Counted from the first letter of the stretch, positions 24,853 to 33,969 are shown. The stretch: DNA of 64,000 nucleotides from G963704535 sp963704535 (GCA_963704535.1 OY969916.1:10788001-10852000); one strand, 5' to 3'. The notes: generated by a model not told the origin, from the letters alone. Numbers and translations: made by a program.

Positions 24853-27183
24853 TTAGGGCACATTATACCGCTCTTTCAGCTCCGGCTTGCCGAAGGCGAT
24901 CAGGTAGTCCTGGCCGTCGCCGAGCGCGACGTACACGGCGCCGTCGGGGCCGGCCAGCGGCGGGACGCGGATCGGCACGTCGAAGCCGAAGCTGCCGGCG
25001 ACCGTGCCGTCCGGGTTGACGACCCGCAAGGCCCCATCCTCGCCGCCCAGATAGATCCGCCCGTCGGCGCCGGTCGCCGGCGCGGTCGGTCGGGTGTCGA
25101 GCCCAGTCTTCCAACGAACCTGCCCATCGCGAGTGAGCGCGTGGAGCACACCGTCGACAGTGCTGATGTACAGACCATCCGGGCCGGCGGCCATGCCCAG
25201 CGGTTCGGCGCCCAGATCGACCTGCCAGCGCAGTGCGCCGCTCAGTTCAAGGGCGAAGGCTGTGCCGACATTTGTGAACCCATAGAGCGTGCCTCCTTCA
25301 ACGATTGGCGCGTAGGGCACCCAGGCGCCGGCTGCGTAGCTCCAGCGCGACGTGCCGTCGGCGCCGATCGCGTGCAGCACGCCGTCGGTCGAGCCGACGT
25401 AGATCGTGCCATCCGAGCCGAGCGCCGGGGTGCCAGGGATGCCGCCTAGCGGCGTGCCCCACAGCTTGTGGCCGTCGGCGGCGGCGTAGGCGTCCAGGTT
25501 CTCCCGGCTGGAGCCGGCGTAGAGCGCCTGCCCATCGGGGCTGACCAGCAGCGGCGTCGTCAATGTGCCGTCAGTCAGTTCATTCCACAATGGCTCGCCA
25601 CCGGGTCCGAATGCCGCCAGGGTGCCGCTCTCCGAGGAGGCGTAGATCCGCTGGCGCCCGTCGATCGCCACGCCGAAGACGCTCTTGCGGCCCGGCTTCA
25701 CGCTCATGCGGAAGGCGCCGTTCGGGTCGACGCCCCGCACGAAGCCAATGTCCGACCGGGTGTAGATCGTCCCATCCGGGCCGAGGGTCAGTTGGCCGAT
25801 CGGGCGGATATTCGGCCAGAACGCCCAGACCTGCACCAGGTCGGTGTTCTTGATCGGCACGACCTGATCGCGCCGCGCGCGCTCGGCCTTGAAGAAGCCG
25901 CGCAGCCTCCCGACCGCCGGGCGTGGCGTCCCGTCGGGGTTGTACAGGGCGTATCCAGGTTCGGGGTTGCCGGCGCCGCCGCCCAGGTCGCGCACGAAGA
26001 TCGCCGAGATCCAGGGGTAGGCCTTGCGCGAGACTGGGAACAGCTCAGCCAGATACTCGGCCTGCTGCTCTGGTGTGACGGCGGTCGCCCCGTCGAGCTG
26101 ATAGCCGATCTGCACGACCCAGACCTGCTTTTCGCCCTCGTCGCCGGCCAGCATATTGTTGTAGATCCCCTCGACATGGCCGTAGAACCCGCGCGACTGG
26201 GCCGGGTACTCGCGCGGCCACTTGCCCTTGCCGATCACGCCGCTGGTGTGCAGCCGTACCGCCAGGATGTCGTAAGCGCTGGTCACTTCGCCGCCGTTGT
26301 AAGTCAGCATCCCGCGGTAGAACGACAGGTCGTCGATCGCCACCTTGGGGTCGCGCAGGGCGTTCGGCTGGAGCGCGCCGTTGAGCACCAGCGCGCACGG
26401 GTCGGCGCTCTTCACCCCGCCGTAGGCCGCCTTGAGCACCTCGACATACTGCCCCGGCTGGGGCGTCGTCCCGCCATTCGCGGCGGCGGTGTTGGGCGCC
26501 TGCCAGATCTCGTAGGCGCCGATCTTGCCCTTCGCCCGGCTCGCCAGCGCAGCCATGAAGGCGCCGAAGTCCTCCGGTGCGTCAGGCAGGCCGCCGCTGC
26601 CGCCGGCAGTGGCCCACCCCGGCGATGTCGTGACCGACAGCAGGACGCGCAGCCCGCGTGCCTGGGCACCGCCGGCCAGCGCGTCGAGCGCTTCCCAGCG
26701 GTAGGCGCCCTTTTGCGGCTCCAGGTCGCTCCAGCGTAGTGTCGCGCGCACCCACTCGGCGCTCATCTCGCTGGCCTGGCCCAGCGGCTGCTCGATCGGC
26801 TGGTCGCCCGGCGCGATATTGACGCCCAGGCGCACGCCCGGCAAGCGCGCGGCTGCCTGCGAGCCGGCCGGGCAGGCGGCGGTCGGCGGCGATCCTACCG
26901 GCTGTGGGTCGCCGCCGGCCTGGCCCAGCGGCACCGGCGTGACCGTCGGCGCGCTGCTTGCGGGCGGCGTGGCGCCGGCCTGGCCCAAGGGCGCCGGCGT
27001 CACAGACGGCGCCGCCGCCGCAGTCGCCAGCGCGACTGGCGTCGCGGTCGGCAGCCGCGGCTGCACCGGCTCCTCGGTCGGCGCTGGTGTCGGCCCCGGC
27101 ACGGGGTTGCACGCGGCGGTGATGAATCCTATTGCCAGCAGCACGGCGCTGAGTGCGCCGCGCGTGCCTCTCGTTCTGCACAT
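24853..27183 (-). CDS. Lipoprotein with glycosidase-like TIM barrel and PQQ-type beta-propeller
   Basis: A 776-residue exported lipoprotein. The signal peptide ends in a lipobox, FITAAC (about residues 20-25). A Pro/Ala/Thr-rich linker follows with a repeated APLGQAGATP-type unit. Residues about 115-435 resemble a glycoside-hydrolase-like TIM barrel (LRWSDLEPQKGAYRWEALD, a typical beta2 signature, and VLLSVTTSPGW). From about 460 to the end are repeated PQQ-like propeller blades (GPDGTIYTRSDIGFV, GSDGTIYVGSTDGVLHAIG, GADGRIYLGGEDGALRVV). A strong Shine-Dalgarno GGAGGAG precedes the ATG. Catalytic glutamates cannot be assigned with confidence. May bind or process surface glycan. Confidence 0.78.
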   Translation of the reverse strand: MCRTRGTRGALSAVLLAIGFITAACNPVPGPTPAPTEEPVQPRLPTATPVALATAAAAPSVTPAPLGQAGATPPASSAPTVTPVPLGQAGGDPQPVGSPPTAACPAGSQAAARLPGVRLGVNIAPGDQPIEQPLGQASEMSAEWVRATLRWSDLEPQKGAYRWEALDALAGGAQARGLRVLLSVTTSPGWATAGGSGGLPDAPEDFGAFMAALASRAKGKIGAYEIWQAPNTAAANGGTTPQPGQYVEVLKAAYGGVKSADPCALVLNGALQPNALRDPKVAIDDLSFYRGMLTYNGGEVTSAYDILAVRLHTSGVIGKGKWPREYPAQSRGFYGHVEGIYNNMLAGDEGEKQVWVVQIGYQLDGATAVTPEQQAEYLAELFPVSRKAYPWISAIFVRDLGGGAGNPEPGYALYNPDGTPRPAVGRLRGFFKAERARRDQVVPIKNTDLVQVWAFWPNIRPIGQLTLGPDGTIYTRSDIGFVRGVDPNGAFRMSVKPGRKSVFGVAIDGRQRIYASSESGTLAAFGPGGEPLWNELTDGTLTTPLLVSPDGQALYAGSSRENLDAYAAADGHKLWGTPLGGIPGTPALGSDGTIYVGSTDGVLHAIGADGTSRWSYAAGAWVPYAPIVEGGTLYGFTNVGTAFALELSGALRWQVDLGAEPLGMAAGPDGLYISTVDGVLHALTRDGQVRWKTGLDTRPTAPATGADGRIYLGGEDGALRVVNPDGTVAGSFGFDVPIRVPPLAGPDGAVYVALGDGQDYLIAFGKPELKERYNVP

Positions 27184-27260
27184 GTCTCCTCCGAATTTAG
27201 ACTTGTGGCAGATAGGACAGCTCTAGGGGCCTCTAAAGAAACAGATCATCCCCAGGCACC

Positions 27261-27308
27261 CGTGAAACGTGAAACGCGATGCGCGCCAGTTCACGTTTCA
27301 CGTTTCAG
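27261..27308. repeat. Inverted heptamer array (GTGAAAC / GTTTCAC)
   Basis: GTGAAACGTGAAAC faces TTCACGTTTCACGTTTCA, about 15 bp apart, making a hairpin in the gap upstream of the lipoprotein gene. Confidence 0.8.
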
Positions 27309-27314
27309 GCCACC

Positions 27315-27428
27315 GTTCTATCCGCTCGCTATCCGCGCTGCCATAGCGACACCCGCCAGCCGTACATTCCAAAACGAGACCAACGCGGGTTCTATCCGCT
27401 CGCTATCCGCGCTGCCATAGCGACACCC
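27315..27428. repeat. Duplicated gene tail: 40-bp direct repeat
   Basis: The 40-bp segment beginning GTTCTATCCGCTCGCTATCC occurs at 27315-27354 and again at 27389-27428, 74 bp apart. The right copy contains the last codons and the stop of the DUF2079 gene (SLWQRG, stop at 27403). The left copy is an identical detached tail. Confidence 0.85.
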
Positions 27429-29151
27429 CGCGCTCCTTGTCCAGAAGCCGATACCCCCTGGCTTCCAGCTCGGCCAGGAGTTGCCGCCGCTGCTGGCGCC
27501 GCTGCTCGTCGGCGGTGGCCAGCAACTCATCCTCGTCGAGCAGCATGTACTGGCCGCTCCAGATCTTCGCTTCTGGGTATATGACGTTGCCGGGGAAGAA
27601 AAAGATCCCTTCGCGCCTGGCAGCGTGCGGCCCAATCATCACCGACGTGGTCAGCGGCGCGTCGAGCGGCACCCGCGCCAGCATTCTTTCGATCACGGCA
27701 ATGCGGGCATTGTCGATCGTTCCCTTTACATAATTATTCACCGGCCGCTCCAGCGGATTCCCGAACCACACAGAACACAGCAGCGACAGTGCCACCATTC
27801 CGCCCAGCGCTGCCGCGCGCCGGCCCGCGCCGGCCCGCAGCCGATCCAGCAGCCGCTGGAGCCCATACGCCGAGCCGACGACCATAAACGGGATAATCAG
27901 CGCCTGGTAGTGATAGTGTGTGCTGGCGTGAATATTCGGCGTATTGGAGAGCAGGTTCAACGCGAAGATCGGCAGCGTGATCAGTAGCAGGCGCGGCTGG
28001 AGCAGCAGCAGGAAGCCGAACGGCAGAAACATCTCCAGTAGGTAGCGCAGCCGCATCGGGCCGCGCGTCGCGTGCCCGAAGACCTCCTGGAGGACGAAGC
28101 CGGGCCGCGTCAGCAGGGTCCTGAAGATCGCGCCAGGGCTATCGCCGAGCCAGGGCCGGCCGTCGATCTGGCCGTAGATCACGCTCAGGTACAGCGACGG
28201 CTCACCGTTGCGGAAGTACGGGATCAGCACCTGGAGGCACAGCACAAACCAGCCCAGGCCCAGCGCGATCGGCAACACTGCAAAAAGCAGAAATTGAGAA
28301 TTGAGAATTGAGAATTGAGAATGCCCAGCGTCATTTCTCAATTTTACATTCTCAATTCTCAATTGCGCGACGCCCATCCCGGCCAGCACCAGCCCGGCCT
28401 CCGAGCGGCAGCCCAGCGCCAGCAGCGCCCAGAGCAGAAAGGGCAGGAACCGCCGCCGCTCCAGCGCGTAGAAGGCGCACAGCAGAAAGGTCGTCGCGAA
28501 GGCCCGGATCTGGAACTCGTACAGGTTCATGTACTCGACCGGGTGGTAGAGCAGGAACGCCGCCGCGAAGGCCAGCCCGGCCCAGTTGGGGATTGGAGAT
28601 TGGAGATTGGAGATTGGAGGTTGTGGATCGCGCTGCTGACCAATCTGCAATCTGAAATCTGAAATCTGCGATTGTCTGAAGCGGTCGCGCGCGATCAGGA
28701 ACACCGGCACGGCGCCGAGCGCCAGCACCAGCGTTTGCAGGAACAGCATTGTATACGCCGAGGGCGCCAGCGCGTAGATCGGCGCCAGCAGCAGCTCGGT
28801 CGGGATGATGTCGATCCCCAGGTAGGACTCGGTGTGGGCGAAGGCCGAGGTGGCGGCAATGCGACCGTGGGCGGTATTCCACAGCACCTGCTCGTGGACG
28901 CCCAGGTCGAAGCCCATCTGGTAGGTGTCGTACTTATACCATGCCGCCGCAGTGAAGACGACAATATAACCCAGGATGCCGAGCGCGAGCAGCAACCCGG
29001 CCCACCCAAGAACCAAGAACCAAGAACCAAGAACCAAGAACCGGCCACCCCGATCCTGTAGGGCAGACCCTCCGTGGCTGCCCTGCCCTCCGTGGCTGCC
29101 CTGCCCTCCGTGGCCGCCTCGCCCAACAACCAAGAACCGGCGAAGGCTCAC
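27403..29151 (-). CDS. DUF2079 polytopic membrane protein with repeat inserts
   Basis: About 582 residues from a GTG at 29151 that overlaps the upstream stop (GTGA); longer readings enter the upstream gene. The family signature is YQMGFDLGVHEQVLWNTAHG, then SYLGIDIIPTELLLAPIYAL, followed by about ten helices and a C-terminal soluble part with MIGPHAARREG and FFPGNVIYPEA. DUF2079 proteins are GT-C-fold-like predicted membrane transferases of unknown substrate. Three repeat inserts are translated: the N-terminal RFLVLGSWFLVLGW region, the SQISDFRLQIG…SNLQSPIPN block and the [20 protein letters not shown] block. It is coupled with the upstream large membrane protein. Confidence 0.8.
   Translation of the reverse strand: MSLRRFLVVGRGGHGGQGSHGGQGSHGGSALQDRGGRFLVLGSWFLVLGWAGLLLALGILGYIVVFTAAAWYKYDTYQMGFDLGVHEQVLWNTAHGRIAATSAFAHTESYLGIDIIPTELLLAPIYALAPSAYTMLFLQTLVLALGAVPVFLIARDRFRQSQISDFRLQIGQQRDPQPPISNLQSPIPNWAGLAFAAAFLLYHPVEYMNLYEFQIRAFATTFLLCAFYALERRRFLPFLLWALLALGCRSEAGLVLAGMGVAQLRIENVKLRNDAGHSQFSILNSQFLLFAVLPIALGLGWFVLCLQVLIPYFRNGEPSLYLSVIYGQIDGRPWLGDSPGAIFRTLLTRPGFVLQEVFGHATRGPMRLRYLLEMFLPFGFLLLLQPRLLLITLPIFALNLLSNTPNIHASTHYHYQALIIPFMVVGSAYGLQRLLDRLRAGAGRRAAALGGMVALSLLCSVWFGNPLERPVNNYVKGTIDNARIAVIERMLARVPLDAPLTTSVMIGPHAARREGIFFFPGNVIYPEAKIWSGQYMLLDEDELLATADEQRRQQRRQLLAELEARGYRLLDKERGVSLWQRG
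28289..28365. repeat. Inverted heptamer array inside a coding region (ATTGAGA / TCTCAAT)
   Basis: Four ATTGAGA units face three TCTCAAT units across about 20 bp. Translated in frame in a loop of the DUF2079 protein. The same unit is used at 5511-5546 in another gene. Confidence 0.85.
28591..28672. repeat. Inverted heptamer array inside a coding region (GATTGGA / AATCTGA)
   Basis: Four GATTGGA units face AATCTGC/AATCTGA units. In frame inside the DUF2079 gene. Confidence 0.85.
29008..29141. repeat. Composite repeat at the 5' end of a coding region (CCAAGAA array plus core module)
   Basis: Four to five CCAAGAA units, then a roughly 80-bp core with a threefold CCTCCGTGGCTGCCCTG repeat, then another CAAGAACC unit. 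The core resembles, in reverse orientation, the GCGGCCACGGAGGGC…GTACAGGG core inside the GT-C genes at 3405-3534 and 4807-4973. Confidence 0.75.
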
Positions 29152-31646
29152 TGGCGCACCGTCAGAATGCGGTAAACCCACATATCCAACGCCGCGACCA
29201 GCGCGAAGGCGTAGAAGCAGGCGACGACCAGCCGGGCCGCCGCGCCGCGCCGCCATAGCCGGCCCATCAGCAGCCCGACGCCCAGCGCCAGCGCGGGGAT
29301 GATGTAGAACAGGTGCTTGTCCACCATCGAGATCCGGTTGCCGGCCACTAGGAACAGCGCCGCGACCGCCAGCCAGCACGCCAGCAATGCTCGCGACCGT
29401 CGGCCGCGCACATACAGCATCCCCAGCAGGCCCAGCGGCAGCGCGAGCTGTAGCCCATAGGACCCCGATTGGCGGAAGTAGGTCATACGCGGCCAGTACT
29501 TCGCCAGGTAGACGCCAAACGGGTCGTGGCGCACCCCCTCGATGCCGCCCGACGGCGCGGCTGCCTGCGTGAAATACGGGATCGTCCGCTCCAGGATCGG
29601 CCCGATGTACTGGCCGTAGTAGATCAGCGTGGCCAGGCCCAGCGCCACCGCGCTCGCCAGCCCCAGCGCGACCACCTGCCGTGGGAATCGATCCAAGAAG
29701 CTACGCGAAGAAACGCGAAGATCCGTTTGTTGTAATGCGTCACGGGTCGTTTCTCTTCCGATCTTCCTGCTTCGTGTGGCTTCGCGTGCCCTCGCGGAAT
29801 CCACGAGCCAGAGCGCCGCGACCAGCAGCCCCAGGAAGAGCAGCATGAACACGGCCATCACCGTGTAGAACAGCAGCGTTGCCAGCAGCAGCAGTGTGAG
29901 CGTGATGAATGGGCCGCGCCGGTCGAGTTGCCGGTAGGCTACGACGATGTAGACCGTGCTGACCAGCGTCCACCACATTCCGAAGGTCGTCGGAATATTG
30001 CCCCACGAGTGCAGCAAAAAGGTCGCCGGCGTGACTGCGTACAGCAGCCCGGCCAGCAGCGACTCGCGCTCGCCCAGCCCGAGTTTGCGCCCCAGTAGCC
30101 CGATCAGAAAGACGCGGCTGCAATCCACCAGCGCGCTGAACATATGCGCCGCCAGCACCGCCGGCACCGGCAGCACCAGGAACACACCGGCGAAGATATG
30201 GAACCAGGGCGAGTACGGGATCACCGGGCGATTGGCGCCCCACTCACCCACCGGCATGGTCGATTCGTTGAGCGGGCTGCCGGTCCCGTAGTAGCGGCCA
30301 AGTTGCCCGTTCAGCAGCGTGCGGGCGTGGTCGAGGTGCCAGCTCACGTCGATGCCGATGAAGTAGGGGTACAGCATCCCGCCGGCCTTGAGCCAGTAGC
30401 TGGCGAAGAAGACCAGTAGCATCCCGCGCAGCAGCCCCGGACTGAGCGGCACCCCGGCCCGGCGGAAGGCCCATGGCAGCAGCCGCTCAAGCGCCAGCAG
30501 CAGCCCGGCGCTCCAGAGTGTTAGCGCCGCCAGGCGCGGCAGCATCAGCGCCGCTGGGTAGCGCGCGCCGGCCAGCGACCACGCGCCCACCAGCACGAGG
30601 GCCAGCGCCAGCGCCGCCGCCGGCATCGGGCGCCCGGTCGTGCGGGCCAGGCAGAAGAGTAGCCCCAGCGCGATCACCAGCGCGTACAGCAGTGTGCCTC
30701 CCGGTGGGGCCAGCGCGACCGGCCCGGCCGGCCCGGCGCTGACCTCGCTGATCAGCACGCCGAGTGGCCGTGGGTCCTGGTAGGTTCGCGAGGAGATGCC
30801 GAGCGTCAGGTCGCCATCCGGCACCAGCGCGCCCGGCACGAGCAGGTGCAGCCGCCGTGCCTCGCCCCGATCGGGCAGGCGCGCGATCGGGACGCCATTG
30901 GCGGCGACGATCGCGTCGAGCGGCGCGCCGTCGGGGTGGTGGACGGTTGCGGCCAGCGTGACCTGCCAATCGCCGCGGCCCAGCCCCGGCAGGCTGATCG
31001 TGCTGCTGCCCTGCGACCAGCGGTAGGTCTGGGCCGGGGCCAGCTCGACCCGCCCGGCCAGGCCAGCAGGCGGCGGCTCGCCCCCCGTCACCGGCGCGAC
31101 CAGCTCCAGCACCAGCCGCTCGGCGGCGCCGACCTCCGGCGGGATCACGGCCACGATCTGGCGCGGGCCGCGCCGCACCACGCTCACGCGGGTATCGTTG
31201 ACCGCCAGCGCTACGTCGCGTAGCGCGTCGTCGGGCAGCGCGGGCGCGGCATGCACCGTCGCGAGCCAGACCCCGGCGCGGCGGCCCGGCAGCTCCAGCT
31301 CAGGGCGACCCGGCGGCCAGTCGTCGGCGGTGCCGGCGGCGGCGGCGCCGACCTCGCGACCGTGGAAATCGCTCAGGAAGGCCGAGTCGTAGTAGTCGCC
31401 CAGGTCGATCCGCACCGCCGGGCGCGCGCTGTAGGCGACGACCAGCGCCAGGACCGTGCCCAGCGCCAGCAGCAGCGGCGGCAGCCACCAGCGCGGCGGG
31501 AGCCGTGAAATCCCTAGCGCGTCGAACGGCGCCAGGGCTGCCACTCGCGCGCGGCGGCGCTCGCCTTTCCCCACAGCTTGCTCCGGCGCTGCCTCGGCCA
31601 AACCTGACTCCTCTTTGTGATGCACAGAACCAATCGCGCCCGGCAT
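29148..31646 (-). CDS. Large GT-C-like polytopic membrane protein
   Basis: An 832-residue protein. A first helix (WWLPPLLLALGTVLALVVAY, about 53-72) leads to an extracytoplasmic beta-rich region of about 250 residues (IDLGDYYDSAFLSDFHGREV, VALAVNDTRVSVVRRG), then about 12 helices with YFIGIDVSWHLDHARTLLNG in an outer loop. The acidic residue plus aromatic pattern is GT-C-like but no family is certain. A stretch REATRSRKIGRETTRDALQQ is repeat-derived. The ATG at 31646 lies inside a TATAAT-like box, so the true start may be downstream, for example the GTG at 31625. Its stop overlaps the start of the DUF2079 gene (GTGA). Confidence 0.7.
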   Translation of the reverse strand: MPGAIGSVHHKEESGLAEAAPEQAVGKGERRRARVAALAPFDALGISRLPPRWWLPPLLLALGTVLALVVAYSARPAVRIDLGDYYDSAFLSDFHGREVGAAAAGTADDWPPGRPELELPGRRAGVWLATVHAAPALPDDALRDVALAVNDTRVSVVRRGPRQIVAVIPPEVGAAERLVLELVAPVTGGEPPPAGLAGRVELAPAQTYRWSQGSSTISLPGLGRGDWQVTLAATVHHPDGAPLDAIVAANGVPIARLPDRGEARRLHLLVPGALVPDGDLTLGISSRTYQDPRPLGVLISEVSAGPAGPVALAPPGGTLLYALVIALGLLFCLARTTGRPMPAAALALALVLVGAWSLAGARYPAALMLPRLAALTLWSAGLLLALERLLPWAFRRAGVPLSPGLLRGMLLVFFASYWLKAGGMLYPYFIGIDVSWHLDHARTLLNGQLGRYYGTGSPLNESTMPVGEWGANRPVIPYSPWFHIFAGVFLVLPVPAVLAAHMFSALVDCSRVFLIGLLGRKLGLGERESLLAGLLYAVTPATFLLHSWGNIPTTFGMWWTLVSTVYIVVAYRQLDRRGPFITLTLLLLATLLFYTVMAVFMLLFLGLLVAALWLVDSARAREATRSRKIGRETTRDALQQTDLRVSSRSFLDRFPRQVVALGLASAVALGLATLIYYGQYIGPILERTIPYFTQAAAPSGGIEGVRHDPFGVYLAKYWPRMTYFRQSGSYGLQLALPLGLLGMLYVRGRRSRALLACWLAVAALFLVAGNRISMVDKHLFYIIPALALGVGLLMGRLWRRGAAARLVVACFYAFALVAALDMWVYRILTVRQ
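29691..29803. repeat. In-frame dispersed repeat inside a coding region (CGCGAAG type)
   Basis: Opposed segments CTACGCGAAGAAACGCGAAG and CTTCGTGTGGCTTCGCGTG bracket about 60 bp. This kind of sequence is normally intergenic. It is translated as the charged REATRSRKIGRETTRD insert between two hydrophobic helices. Confidence 0.65.
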
Positions 31647-31647
31647 T

Positions 31648-31680
31648 ATATAGCAATCCTACGGGGTTTGTAAAACACGC
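31648..31680 (-). promoter_or_regulatory. Solo end of MITE family D carrying an outward promoter
   Basis: The minus strand reads TTTACA, 16 bp, TATATA with TGC just before the -10 hexamer. The sequence TATAGCAATCCTAC (plus strand) is the same as the left end of the complete element at 48502-48597. It points into the large membrane protein gene. Confidence 0.5.
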
Positions 31681-31709
31681 TTGACTTTGTATACAGTATT
31701 CAATATAAT
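31681..31709 (+). promoter_or_regulatory. Consensus-like sigma70-type promoter
   Basis: TTGACT at 31681-31686 and TATAAT at 31704-31709 with a 17-bp spacer. It reads toward the fuconate dehydratase-like gene; two hairpin elements lie in the roughly 165-nt leader. Confidence 0.65.
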
Positions 31710-31731
31710 GTTTTTACTCTACATGTCCCTT

Positions 31732-31879
31732 TTGCGAAGAGGCGATTCGTGGTGGGAAGGGACTCTTGAGGGGCGACCCCTCAAACTCCCCCTTTTCAGA
31801 CAGCCTCTAAGAGGCGATTCGTGGTGGGAAGGGACTCTATAAAGGGCGACCCCTCAAACTCCCCTTTTGCGAAGAGCTG
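31732..31879. repeat. Two tandem MITE-like elements (family A variant) in a 5' leader
   Basis: Two units with a 73-bp period, each starting GAGGCGATTCGTGGTGGGAA and holding the palindromic core GAGGGGCGACCCCTC or its eroded form. The first unit ends with the TTTTCAGACAGCCTCTAAGAG end known from 13161-13284. The second ends three bases before the ATG of the next gene. Confidence 0.75.
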
Positions 31880-31881
31880 CT

Positions 31882-33187
31882 ATGGCGATCACAATTGTCG
31901 ATGTCGTCACGCGCGATATTCGGTTCCCGACCGGGCGCAACCTGGACGGCTCCGATGCGATGAACCCGGCCCCAGATTACTCGGCCGCCTACGTCGTGCT
32001 CAAGACCGACAGCCCCGACGGCCTGGAAGGCCATGGCCTGACGTTCACAATCGGGCGCGGCAACGAGGTGTGCGTGGCGGCGATCAACGCGCTGAAGCCG
32101 CTGGTGCTCGGCAAGCGCCTGGATGCGTTCACCGCCGATATGGCCGGGTTCTGGCGCTTAATCACCGGGGATAGCCAGTTGCGCTGGCTCGGCCCGGAGA
32201 AGGGCGTGATCCACCTGGCGACGGCCGCGCTGGTCAACGCCGTGTGGGACCTCTACGCCAAGTCGACCGGCAAGCCGCTGTGGAAGCTGCTGGTCGATAT
32301 GAGCCCGGACGAGCTGGTCGCCTGCATCGACTTCCGCTACATCACCGACGCGCTCACCCCCGACGACGCCCTGGCGATCCTGCGCCGCAACGCGGCTACC
32401 CGCGCCACGCGCGAGGCCGAGCTGCTGCTGCACGGCTTTCCAGCCTATACAACCTCGGCCGGCTGGCTGGGCTACTCCGATGAGAAGCTGCGCCGCCTGT
32501 GCCGCGAGGCGATTGCGGTCGGCTGGTCGCACTTCAAGCTCAAGGTCGGCGCGAACATCGAGGACGACATCCGCCGCGCGCGAGATCATCCGCGAGGAGA
32601 TCGGCCCGCAACGCACGCTGATGATGGACGCCAACCAGGTGTGGGAAGTGCAGGAGGCGATCGTCAATATGCGCCGGCTGGCCCAGTTCGAGCCGTGGTG
32701 GATCGAGGAGCCCACCAGCCCCGACGATGTCCTGGGCCACGCCGCGATCGCCCGTGCGGTCGCGCCGATCGGGGTGGCCACCGGCGAGCATGTCCAGAAC
32801 CGGATCATATTCAAGCAGCTCATGCAGGCCGGCGCGATCAGCTTCTGCCAGATCGACAGTTGCCGGCTGGGCGGGGTCAACGAGGTGCTGGCGGTGCTGC
32901 TGATGGCGGCTAAGTTCGGCGTCCCGGTCTGCCCGCACGCCGGCGGCGTCGGCCTGTGCGAGTATGTGCAGCACCTGTCGATCTTCGACTATATCTGTGT
33001 CGGCGCATCGCTGGAGAACCGCATCCTGGAGTATGTCGACCACCTGCACGAGCACTTCTTCGACCCGGTGACGATCAAGCATGGCCGCTATATGCCGCCG
33101 ACGCTGCCCGGATACAGCATCACCATGCGGCCCGAGTCGCTGGACACCTACGAGTTTCCGGGCGGCGGCGCCTGGCGCGTCCATTGA
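31882..33187 (+). pseudogene. L-fuconate dehydratase-like enolase-superfamily enzyme, frameshifted near 32578
   Basis: Mandelate racemase/enolase superfamily protein of about 435 residues when repaired, the size of L-fuconate dehydratase (L-fuconate to 2-keto-3-deoxy-L-fuconate). The N-terminal capping domain has [20 protein letters not shown]. The barrel has the KxK base FKLKVG, metal ligands in [21 protein letters not shown] and VATGEH, and the His of CPHAGGVGLCEYVQH. The frame breaks in the alternating GC tract CCGCGCGCGAG near 32578; loss of two bases, or gain of one, explains it. The start ATG at 31882 directly follows a hairpin element, so no strong Shine-Dalgarno is visible. No fucose pathway neighbours. 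Confidence 0.8.
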
Positions 33188-33230
33188 TGGCTACCCGCGC
33201 CCTTCCTCGACCGTAACTGTTCACATTTAA

Positions 33231-33314
33231 CGCAAAGGTGCAAAGATGCAAAGGTGCAAAGATGTGCTGTATATCATATCTTCTCCTCTTTGCCGCTTGG
33301 CGTCTTTGCGTTAG
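33231..33314. repeat. Inverted dispersed repeat (GCAAAGATG type)
   Basis: Two direct copies of GCAAAGGTGCAAAGAT face CTTTGCCGCTTGGCGTCTTT, a hairpin-capable repeat between two plus-strand genes. Confidence 0.7.
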
Positions 33315-33363
33315 AGCCCCTATGTCTGAACAGCTACCCTCGGCCAGAATTGCTGCTCAAGAG

Positions 33364-33372
33364 TGTTATAAT
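33364..33372 (+). promoter_or_regulatory. Extended -10 promoter
   Basis: TGTTATAAT with perfect TATAAT at 33367-33372, 36 nt before the TTG start of the next gene. No good -35. Confidence 0.5.
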
Positions 33373-33408
33373 CGACCCATGTAACTTCTGCCGACCGGGA
33401 GAGGAACG

Positions 33409-33966
33409 TTGAACATCAAGGAACTGGCAGCCTGGCTTCAGGCGCGCCTGCCGGCCCATCTGCTCGCCGCGCCGCCCGAGATCGCCGTCTACGACGATGA
33501 GGTGGTGATCACGCTGCATCTCACGCCCGGCGACCAGCCGGCGGGGGAGCTGGACGAGGACCGGCGCCTGGCCGAGCAGCGGCTGATCGAGGAGCAGCGC
33601 GAGGTCACGCGGTCGCTGCGGATGCGCCTCGCCCGCGAGATCCAAGATACGGTCGGGCGCTCAGTCGCCTGGGGGATGCGGGCCGGCGAGACCACCGTGC
33701 TGTTCTCCACCCGCTCGGTTCCGGTGATGACGCGGCTCGGCCGCGCCGAGCGCAACGTGCTCGACACGCTCGTCTCAGCCGGCGTCGCCGACACCCGTAG
33801 CGCGGCCCTGGCCTATGTGGTGCGCGCGTTCGCCGCCGAGCACGGCCCCTGGCTGGACGAGGTGCGCACGGCGATCGCCCAGGTCGTGCAGGTGCGCGAC
33901 CGCCTGAAGCTCAGTCGCCGCCAGGGCGCCCCATCGATTGATACCCCGGACGAGCAGGAGAGCTGA
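33409..33966 (+). CDS. Hypothetical protein, predicted helical
   Basis: A 185-residue protein starting at TTG 33409 with a Shine-Dalgarno GAGAGGAA about 5 nt upstream. Residues 1-45 form a mixed alpha/beta start (MNIKELAAWLQARLPAHLLA, then EIAVYDDEVVITLHL). The middle and C-terminal parts are helical and charged, with RLAREIQDTVGRSVAWGMRAG. No signal peptide or transmembrane segment. I do not recognise the family. The gene stands alone between an extended -10 promoter and a convergent gene. Confidence 0.6.
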   Translation: MNIKELAAWLQARLPAHLLAAPPEIAVYDDEVVITLHLTPGDQPAGELDEDRRLAEQRLIEEQREVTRSLRMRLAREIQDTVGRSVAWGMRAGETTVLFSTRSVPVMTRLGRAERNVLDTLVSAGVADTRSAALAYVVRAFAAEHGPWLDEVRTAIAQVVQVRDRLKLSRRQGAPSIDTPDEQES

Positions 33967-33969
33967 CAG

